A DNA stretch of 27,458 nt from Apostichopus californicus (Eukaryota > Echinodermata > Holothuroidea > Aspidochirotida > Stichopodidae), in the NCBI GenBank assembly GCA_020650975.1, contig JAIPMN010006029.1, forward strand, positions 8,750 through 36,207. The letters are read 5' to 3'. This document shows, one piece after another, positions 1 through 10,200 of the stretch (position 1 is the first letter of the stretch; every line of letters starts with the position of its first letter). Made by a program: the position numbers and the translations under genes. The notes below the pieces were generated by a model that was not told the DNA's origin, did no database searches, and was given only the letters and a program-made list of their open reading frames with translations.

Positions 1-355
1 CATAAAGGTCTATAAATACCCTGGCTGATGAATCCACGTAAGACAGACTTGATTGATACGAACTAATCAATGTTAATACATACTAATGTTTGACGTGATT
101 TGCAGACATAAAGGTCTGTAAATATCCTGTCAGATGAATCCACGTAAGACAGACTTGTTTTCATACAAACTAATCAATGTTAATACATACTAATGTTTGA
201 CGTGATTTGCAGACATAAAGGTCTGTAAATATCCTGTCAGATGAATCCATGTAAGACAGACTTGTTTTCATACGAACTTATCAATGTTAATTATACATAC
301 TAATGTTTGACGTGATTTGCAGATATAAAGGTCTGTAAATATCCTGTCAGACGGA
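1..355 (+). repeat. Tandem repeat, ~107-bp unit, three copies and a partial
   Basis: Units start near 1, 107, 214 and 324, each with the core CATAAAGGTCTGTAAAT followed by ATGAATCCACGTAAGACAG and TACATACTAATGTTTGACG. The third unit is 110 bp because of a small insertion. The array begins outside the window and lies in the NOS intron upstream of the first visible exon. Every unit carries an acceptor-like TTTGCAG and a donor-like GTAAGA. Confidence 0.92.
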
Positions 356-577
356 CTTGATTTGAAATGACTAACATTAGAAACCTTTTGCAGACGAACT
401 GCTTATAGCTTTCAGATTGGATGAGGTGATTAATTTATATCAATACTAAGTTACCACCTCTTGCAGACAGGAAGAACCATTCATGTTCAACAAACTTGTA
501 CGACTCGAACTTTGTGCCCTTGTTCCGACAAATAAACTATCAACTATCAGTTGTCTGAATATATATAAGACATAAGA

Positions 578-800
578 CAGTTAGTAGATACCTGATATAC
601 TTGTACTACAAACCAATCCGTCAGCTATTGCTGATCGAATGACATAAAAACTATAGATTTTTATTCTTGCAGTTAGTATGTACCTGAATAATTTTACTAC
701 AAACCAATCTGTCAGCTTTTGCAGATCGAGTGACACATAAACTACAGATTTTTATTCTTGCAGTTAGTATGCAGGCTACCTGAATAATTCCTAATATAAA
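578..800 (+). repeat. Tandem repeat, ~92-bp unit, two copies and a partial
   Basis: CAGTTAGTA recurs at 578, 670 and 761, and CTACAAACCAATC(C/T)GTCAGC recurs once per full unit. The family differs from the 107-bp one just upstream but also ends in TTATTCTTGCAG. The 355-577 gap between the arrays is AT-rich with no other structure seen. Confidence 0.85.
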
Positions 801-1063
801 TTTATCTGCCACTGTTTGCAGACATAAGTACTGTCAATCTAAAATCTTACGTATACTCTTTAGATGGTGCATGAGTACAAAGTGGTCAAATTTCTTATAT
901 CAGAGACAGATTTGAAGGGGTTATTTACTTTATATCTCAAATTCCGGACCAAATTCTTCTAGATCCGGGGTATGGAGTAAATGGAAACGAACATTTGTCG
1001 AGCTATTGCTAAAAACACCAAACAAGAGTCTGTACCGTTTAATTTTTCTCCATTTTGAATCAG

Positions 1064-1257
1064 TCGCTCAACTATACAAGTCACGATGGATACCCAGGGT
1101 GCTTCAGAACTGCTATTCGAACCCGGCGATCACGTCGCCATCTGCCCTGCGAACGAGAAGGTCCTGGTGGATGCCATCCTGTCCAGGGTTAAGAACGAAC
1201 GGACACCGGATGAAGTGGTGGTAGTACAGGTGCTTCAACAGAGATCGACACCGTTAG
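1064..1257 (+). CDS. NOS: NOS exon a: start of FAD-binding/connecting region
   Basis: The acceptor is ...TTTTGAATCAG ending at 1063 and the donor is GTAAGA at 1258. The frame opens with the last base of a split codon, reads [24 protein letters not shown], and ends with one base (phase 1). It matches the nNOS stretch containing SRSTIFVRL and QYQPGDH. The apparent ATG at 1086 is internal and not a start, because coding similarity continues upstream of it to the acceptor. An in-frame stop just before 1064 confirms that the exon begins here. Confidence 0.9.
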
Positions 1258-4200
1258 GTAAGAAGAACAAAAAAAAAGTTAGGCATTTTGTGTTATTAAT
1301 TGGTAATTAATTCCTTAATTTTTTTTAATTAGCAAATTGCCAAGATAGCCCAGCGGACCGGACATCATGCCACTGAGTTAAGTCCATAGGCCGATCAATC
1401 GCTGTTTTTATTGTTTTGTGCATTATTTTTACCGTTTAGCAACCATTAACTATACTCTCCTCTCCAGGGTGCAGTTTGACCGTTGTCATACTTGAAACAA
1501 TTTTTTCCCCCCCCCCCAACTCTTTACAGGTGTGGTCAAAGCCTGGAACCCCACAGAGAGACTTCCTCCTTGTAGCATGAGGCAAGCCTTGGAGTATTAC
1601 GTGGACATCACCACGCCCCCCTCACCGGACTTCCTGCGCCTACTCAGTCTACAGGCCACAGACACGAAGGAACAAGAGAAGCTGGCACTGATCGGAAAAG
1701 TAAATGGCAATTTCGTTTCTTTCTTCGTAATTATTACAACATATATTAACAGTATTAAATGGTTTTGGAGTACCCTGATTTTCTGGCATGTTACAGTTCA
1801 AGAGAAAAGAAGTGGTGGTGGTGGTGGTGGTGGTGGTGGTGGTGGTGATGGTGATGGTGATGTTTGGCTCCTCAGTGCAGGCCTAAATGTTAATGTTAAT
1901 TGATTGTTTATAAATTCTAATTACTCAACCCAGACATGTTCTTTTAACGTTTGTAAACTACAGAGCACCCTTTGATGACATTCAGCACTATTTATCCTTG
2001 ACAAATTTGTAATGGTAATCATAAACATGTCATTTGAGGCCATAATTTTTAAAAGTCTTTGACTTTTCTCTTGGCATGTGAGGAACTGACCTTATTGGTC
2101 TGTGTGTTAGACTTAATAGTCCAGTCACTTTAGCTGATGACCTCCACTTGTTGAATTGTCATTTCTCAATTATATTAAGTAGAGATCCAAACTGGAATGT
2201 CAAGCAATGTGTTCTAATGGTCTACAACATATCACAATGCATTTCGTGCCTAAAGTCATCTTGTTTAAGTTAAAATGCTAAACTTTCTGATTTGTCTTTC
2301 TTGTTACAATTTTCAGGCTTGCTGTTTTTCTCCATGGTTAGAACCTCATTTATGCTCATGAAATTTAGGGTCAATTGATCATTTAAATCAAATCAAATGT
2401 GTAAATCCCAAAATTGCATTTTTAGTATGATATTTTATTATCTCAATAACTTATTGTAATGCTTTGACGGCAACACGTTTTTTTTCTTTTTCGCTTCTGC
2501 TGCCAGATCCCTTGGACGATTTGTTTAATATTTTGTCTCTGGGTAATACAGGGAATTGTTTACAGAAATGTGCTCATTTTTGTAGCCTAAAATCGTTTCA
2601 GAGACAAAGTTATGAGGCTGTATGAGGATTATTAATATAAGTTTTTTTTTATGATTTAGTTTTTCTAATTCACTGCATGTCTTTGTTCTACATGCCAGAA
2701 GAATATCTTTTCTTTTCTTCAAATCCTCGTCCAACCATTTCCCCGCTACCTGCACAAGTATTTCGTCTAATCCATCGTCTTGGAAGTCTTTCCATTGCAG
2801 TCCATTTGCTAAACACGGTGGGGTTCTTGTTTCGTCTCTCCGATCACAGGGTAGCAGTGCTTACGAAGACTGGAAGTATGAAAACAGCCCGAACCTGATA
2901 GAAGTCTTGAACGAGTTTCCCTCGATCAATCTGTCGATCGAGTTTCTGCTGCAGGAGGCTCCCCTGCTCAAGCCACGTTACTACTCCATCAGCTCCAGCC
3001 CCAGGATGTACCCCGGGGAGATTCACGCCACCGTGGCTGTGGTCTGTTGGCGGACTAAAGGTCGGTATGATGCCGAGTGGTCTTGTTCTGTGTTTTGTGT
3101 GTCATTGTCTGTGTCGGTCCTCCTTTGAGCTCTACAAAGAATTTACGTTTACACCGGCGGAGGCACAGTACAATAAAAAAAAAATGAATTTAGGAGCCTG
3201 CAAATGTTGATCAGCGTGAAATTTAACCAAAATACTTTCTAAATGCTGTGACTTTCCAAATCAATATCCTAGATGTGGAAATGAGGTTAGATTGGATTGG
3301 GGGGGGGGAGGGGAAGGGGGGTTGAGTGTGTCTCGGTGTGTTTTGACATTGGCGACTACACACTTGTAGACGTCTGACCACATTGGAGTGTCCTTGATCC
3401 ATGTTGGGTATTGTCAGGTATAGACCTTTCTTGTGGATGTTAATTAGATATTGTACAGCTGTGCTACCCCACACCTTTTTTAATTGCTGTTGAATAAGGG
3501 AAAGCAACTATAGTTAAATCAGGTGTCCAAAATACTTTCCTAAATGCTGTGACGTTCCAAATCAATCCTAGATGTGGAAATGAGGTTAGTTGGGATTAGG
3601 GGTGGGGGAGGAGAGGGGAGGGGTGGAGTGTGTCTCGGTGTGTTTTGATATTGGCGACTACAAACTTGTAGACGTCTGACCATAGTGGAGCGTCTTTGAT
3701 CCTTGTTGGATATTGTCAGGTAGATTGACCTTCTCTTGTAGATGTTAATTAGATATTTGTACAGCTCTGCCACATCCCACAACCCTTTGATAATTGCTGT
3801 TGAATAAGGGAAAGCAACTATAGTTAAATCAGGTGTCCGGCAGTGTTCTCCGATAATCCATCCGATTCTCACAAAGGATACAATAAATCTTGATGACCCC
3901 TAAAAGGAACAGCTGGTTCATTTTTTTTTTGTTTTTTTTTTTGGCTGTTTCTTTTTGCTGTTTTAAGCTGTTTCCTTTTACTTTTGTTTGAACATGTTAA
4001 CCTATTATGTTTTGATTTAACATTAATGTTGCATGTTGGACTTTGAGAGTCAGAATTCCCATTTTGTGTGTATTGTGTTGGTATTCACAGGTGGTCAAGG
4101 CCCCCTACACAACGGTGTCTGCTCTTCCTGGTTGGATCGACTGAAGACAGGAGAGGTTATCCCAGCTTTCATCAGACAGTAAGGACTTTAAACAGAAGTT

Positions 4201-7200
4201 TACTTAATAAAAGTTAAAAATAATTATTTCTAGTTTCTTTCTCGCATAATTCTCTCATTTTAAACTTAAGATCGGAAAGGTATCAACAAAAACCTAATAC
4301 TGTGACAAATAATTATTGGGTAAAATTTTTCCCAAGTTTCCTCTCCAAATTCCTCCTTTCACGACCACTTTGAGTGAATTATGCCAGAGTTCCAAGTCCA
4401 AGTTGTTCTTAATTTTTGTTGCACTTAAATGTCACTGTTTAATATGTTATACTATCCTTATCTTTTTGTCGTAGCTTAGATTTATCATGGATATTGGAGG
4501 ATTCGGGGGGGGGGGTGTGAGGGAGGGGCACAAGGGGTGCATGAAATATATATGTCACAGTTTAATACATTATACAAACAATGTCTTGCAGCCATAGCTG
4601 AGATAGTTCAACTCATTATGTTATTTGAATTATTAATAGAGCTTAATATTTCCCCTCATATCCCACCTTCTTTTGACCAAAATAGTCCCCCCCCCCTTTT
4701 TCGTCAAAATTGTTTCACAACTTTTTGCAATTTGACATTGTGAATAGAGCACCTTAAGTTCCCTTCATCCTTCCACTCGGCCTCCTATCTTGGTATCGTT
4801 GATGCTGTATCATTCATTTCTCTCTCCCCCATCCTTACCAAATCCAGAGCACCCCTGTTCCGCCTCCCAGAGAAGAGGAACCTGCCGTGCATCCTGGTGG
4901 GTCCCGGAACAGGAATCGCTCCCTTCAGGTCCTTCTGGCAGCAGAGGCAGATCGACCTGCAGTTCACCAGCGCCGTCAACGAGAAAGGAGAGAAGGTCCT
5001 GGGAGACATCTCCATGTTCTTCGGGTGCAGGCATCCTAACTTAGATAACATCTACGCCGAGGAGAAACAGAAGGCCATCACGGATGGCGCTCTGAGGGAA
5101 GTGCACATTGCTTACTCCAGAGAGCCCGAACAGCCAAAGGTGGGTCACGATTTTGGCACGGCTGGTACGAACTGACTCGGTCCGGGCCATAAGCTACGAA
5201 CCGACTCAGTCCCGGCATATCTTTATTTATCTTTGCTTTTACTGGTGAGAGGAATGTATCAATTGCTTCCAGACCTGAGGTATCAGCGTTGCGTTGTAGT
5301 ACAGTCTGTGGTTTTAAATTCAATTGTTTCAGTCAAGTAACATGTCAGTATAGCTCTGTGCCGCTCAGTGGCTGACCTTGGTAACTGTAATTAGCATCCT
5401 TTATTAACTTCCTTCATTAGATTTGCTCGGGGGGGGGGTGGGGGGAGTGGAAGGGGGGTCTTTCAAGATCACCATTTATGTACGGTGGTTGTGATTGACA
5501 TTTTAGACATAGGTCAAGATATGGCGATTTTTACCTCATTATACCCACCCTGCCCCACCCCTCCCCCTGCCCCCACCCCCTATGCTTTAGTAGTTTGTAA
5601 ATAGTACCTCAGGTAAAATACAGCAATTTATTCCTGCCTCAAATATTAGATTCATCTCCACCATAGTGTATGGCCCGAGATAGGATGGTCACTTTAAGTA
5701 CCATCAGCAGTCTATAACCTAATATGACCCTCACAAAAAAGATTTCATACTTGAGGTAAAATTACAGTAATGTTTTGCAAAAATTCCCTAAAGTCTAATG
5801 AGTATGTGCTGTTAGGAGGCATCTTTATAACTTTGCATCAATAACGGATGTATATCAAAGCTCAGATGGCCTCCAAGGGTTAACTGTGATGATTTGCAAA
5901 TGAGAGTGGCAGCTCTTTTCTCTCCAGCTGTTCTCCGACATCATCCAATCACACTCTCTAAACATCACTGTCAATTTTGTGTGCTGGAGTCGTGGGGGGG
6001 GGGGGAACATGCTAATGATGTGGCATGCAAAGATCGACACACATGTGTGTTATTCATGGACGGAACTTCTTACACGTTACATTTGTCCATAGAGATTTGC
6101 TGCTACATACATGAAAATCATTTATCCCTCTGTCCTCCGCAGAAATATGTCCAACACGTCCTGAAAGACCAGGCTCCTGAAGTCTTCAGGACGCTGGATC
6201 AGGACAACGGACATTTCTTTGTCTGCGGGGACGTCTCCATGGCGGGGGACGTCCAGAAGGCCCTGGAGGAGATCATCAGCGACCAAGGCAAAATGAGTCT
6301 AGATCAAGCTAAAGAATACGTCAGCAAATTGAGGGTAAGACCAGTTATTTATATCAATCTAATCCCCTTTTCTTTTCCTTTTTTCTTTTCTTTTTTTTCT
6401 TTTCTTTTTTCTTTTTCTTTTGGCCCTTGCTAGAGCAAACAACCGGTTAAGGAAAGTAGAGACAACATTGTATCAGGTTCCCAGCTGTTGAGAATCCATC
6501 ATCCCACAGACAAAGCTTTAACCTAATAAGAACACATTTATCAATATTGTCATGCGTTGGTGATGAGTGAAATCTCTGTCCCGTGGATATGTCGGTCCCT
6601 AGCTAGTTTGCGAATTGGAAAACGTACGCTGACTATCTCTGATCTCTCTGCAGTGGCTTGTAAAGTGCTCTCATTTCGGATCAGAGTTGTACGACTTTAA
6701 ATTTGTTTCCGAATGAGATGTCCTCATGTCTCGGTATTTGAGAAGGCGGTCGTATGCGAATTGTCTCGCTTTCTGTCAGATGTGGGTCAGGGATTCCGAA
6801 TGAAAAGTAGAGAGAAGGAGAAATTGGAGCAGACTCGTTCATGGTCTTCAGGCTTGTAGTGTTAAGAGCACTTTGTGAAAAAGCAAAGGCTGGATGCAGC
6901 AATCTGCATTTTCATTCCGAGAACTGTTGCAAAATTTTGGTGCTTCTGAACTGTGCATTGTCTTCAGGAGACGCTCGTTCAAACTGGTCTCAGGTTTTTG
7001 GTGTCTGCTGAAATATAGTGGCTCCTTCTCGGCATCGCTCGTCGATACGGTGATTTACATCACACGTTTTTTTCTTTTGAGAGGAAGACGTATTCGGGTT
7101 TGATCACTCTTCGATTTAGTATCGTTTCTTTCTTGACGATTATGCAATCTTTCCTTGGTTTGTTCCTGTTGAATTGTGTTTGGTCTGATAACTCTCTTTT

Positions 7201-10200
7201 GGATGTGAGATCATATTTTGGTTATTTCTCTTTTGCTATTTTTGTTAATTTTTATGGAAAGACTCTGTTTCTCATTTTTCTTGACGATGTAATTTGATAT
7301 TTCTATACTTGTCGGTCGTAGACTTTGTGCAATTTTATCTCTTTTTGATTGCATACCTGATGGTTTCGCTCTCTTGTTTGAATTTTATATTCTTTTGCTC
7401 TTTTTTGGGGGGAGGAGGGGGGGTTGTTCTCTTGGGTACTTGTATTTTTCCTCTATTTAAAGTGTTTATTTTATTGGTTCAATCTGCTCCTGAGTATTAA
7501 CTTCTTCACAGCTCGCTGTAATTTATGCGTACTTTCTCTGTTCCTTCTCTTCTGATTGGTTTTACTCGTTTCATTCCTCCTCCTCCTCCTCCTTTTCACA
7601 GTGTTCTTTCTTAGTTTCTGTTTCGATTGTCTTCTCATCTCGTCCTGTCTCTCTTTCACTATGATAACACTTTTTGTCCTTTCTCTCTTACGAAAGGTTA
7701 TAGTGCTTGTTACATGGTTAAATTTAATTTAATTGTACAGTTTTCATTCATTCTACACTAATTTGTCTGTATGTTCTTCTATCTATCTATTGATTTTATC
7801 TCTCATTTAGTCCTCTCACCATCTTGCTTTGTTGACTTTTATGTTTTCTTCCTTCCTTGATTGTGTTCTTATTTGTTACTTCGTTTCTTTCTCTCCTTTT
7901 TAGCTCTTAAACTTTTTATGTTTAATCTCTCTTGTTATATACTTTGAAGTTTCTTCTTTGTTTGGTTATGTTAATTTTTTAATTTTTTAAATTTATTTTT
8001 AAAAAATTTTTAATTTAAATTTTTAAAATTTTTGTACGTACACCTGTTTTATCTCTCTTGCTTATAGACTTATAGAAGTTTTTCTATTGGTTGTGTTCTT
8101 ATTTCTTTCTATCTATCTTTTTGGCTCTTACACTTGTTTTGTTTTATCTCTCATGTTATATACATTGAAGTTTCTTCCTTCTTTGGTTGTGTTCGTAATT
8201 CTCTCTCCTTTTTTTTGGGCTCTTACATTTTGTTTTATCTTTCCTGCTTATAGACTTTTGAAGTGTCTTCCACCATTGGTTGTGTTCTTATTTCTTTCTG
8301 TTTTCTATCTTTTTGGCTCTTCACTTGTTTTGTTAAATCTCTCTTGCTTATAGACTTTTGAAGTATCTTCCTTCTTTGGTTGTGTTCATAATTCTTTTTT
8401 CATTTTCTTATTTTTGCTCTTACATTTGTTTAATCTCTCTTGCTTATAGACTTATAGAAGTTTCTTCCTCTATTGGTTGTGTTCTTATTTCTTTCTATCT
8501 ATCTTTTTGGCTCTTACACTTGTTTTGTTTTATCTCTCTTGTTATATACATTGAAGTTTCTTCCTTCTTTGTTTGTGTTCAAAGGTCTTTCTTTTCTTTA
8601 ATTTTTTTAGCTCTTACACTTGTTTTATCTCTCTTGCTTAAAGAATTTTGAAGTTTCTCTATTGGTTGTGTTCTTATTTCTTTCTATCTATCTTTTTGGC
8701 TCTTACACTTGTTTCGTTTGATCTCTCTTGCTTATAGACTTTTGAAGTTTCTTCCACTATTGGTTGTGTTCATATTTCTTTCTTTTTTGCTCTTATTCAT
8801 TTATCTCTCATGTTGATAGACTTTTGTATTCACTTGCCTTTCTTTCTTGATTGGTTTTTTCTTAATTGGTTCTTTGTTTCATTCTCTTTTCTTCTTACAC
8901 TTGTTGTGACTCGTCTCTCTTGCTTGTTGACTGTTTGTGCTTTGTTGTCTTTTAATTGTATTCTTGTTTATATATTTGCATGGTTTCATCTCTCCCTTGT
9001 TTGCTGGCCGGTTCTTTCATTCACTTTTCTCTTCGTTTACCTTCCTGGTCTTCTCACATGAATTATGACGTTGTGAATGTTTGAGGGTTGCTGAGATAAA
9101 AGTTCATTTGTACTAACTTTTACTCACAGAGTGAAATGTTCCTCAAAGTGTCATGGGGTTTTATAAGGCCCCAACGTAATGGTCACTGTAATGTCCTTTT
9201 CTTTTTGCCACTGACTGAAAACTTTTGAAGTCAAATTTGTGTTTCTAGAAAATCATGTAGTTTAATAAACTAAGATTTCATGATGCATCCAACCATAATT
9301 TTTGCATTTTAGGATTAATGCAAGCTAGACACCATTTAATCAAATGCTCTTGTTCCTCCCAAAGGACCACACCCGTTACCACGAGGACATCTTTGGGGTC
9401 ACGCTGAAGACAGCAGAGGTGAGGTCCAAGCTCCGCACGGCCATCCGGGCCCACGTGTTGATCAGCACTGGTGGCAGCAAACTCACCCCTGCGGGGGAGG
9501 CCCTCCAGGCCAATCAGAACGAAAATGGCCAAGATGGACCAATTAAGGAACTGGAAAGATCCAACTCTGTGAAATCACTCGGAGATAAAGAGAAAAGAGT
9601 GAGTGATCCACTTATTTGTGATAATATGTGTATTGGTATGTGTGTTATTATGGGTATTCGTATGTGTATTAGTATGCGTATAAGTATTCATAATAGTATG
9701 CAGATTAACATGCGTAATAGTATGCGTATTAGTACGCCTAATAGTATGCATATTAGTATACGTATTAGTAAGCATATTAGTATGCGTATTAGTATGCGTA
9801 ATATGTGGAATGGTATGCGTATTAGTATGGGTATTAGTATGCGTATTAGTATGGGTATTAGTATGCGTATTAGTATGCGTATAAGTATGCATAATTCATT
9901 TGCGTAGTAGTATGTGTATTAGTATGCGTATTAATATGCGTATTAGTATGTGTAATAGTATGCAGATAAGTATGCGTATTAGTATGCGTAATAGTATGGG
10001 TATTAGTATGGGTATTAGTATGCATATTAGTATGTATATGGTAGTTATTCAGAGAATATAAGAATGTTATAATATCATTTGTGAAGATGTCTATAATAAA
10101 GTTAACCCTCATTTTTTGCAATAGGAAGTAATGATGAGAGTAGGTTTTAGGGTCACGTTCAGCCTCCAGAATCATGATAAAAGATTGACAGCCTTAGAAT

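Noticed and set aside
1-360. CRISPR-like regular repeats
   Set aside because: The units are contiguous 107-bp tandem copies with no unique spacers, in a clearly eukaryotic gene.
1700-1903. Open frame continuing from exon b into a poly-Gly (GGT)n stretch
   Set aside because: It follows a good GTAAAT donor, and the NOS alignment resumes exactly at 2850. The extra part is intron with a microsatellite.
3223-3872. Two similar - strand frames
   Set aside because: The similarity reflects the 300-bp duplication; each copy has a poly-Pro/Ser stretch made by the G-rich block and no coding signature.
5140-5230. tRNA-like GC-rich stretch
   Set aside because: No cloverleaf with a T-loop GGTTCRA box could be built; it is a 29-bp duplication.
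8087-8651. Hydrophobic, membrane-like open frames with repeated SLVVF-type peptides
   Set aside because: They are translations of the T-rich 96-bp satellite: periodic, Leu/Phe/Ser-biased by composition, and inside a NOS intron.
9575-10175. - strand frames rich in Thr-His-Thr-Asn
   Set aside because: They are reverse readings of the 12-bp minisatellite, which lacks stops in that frame.
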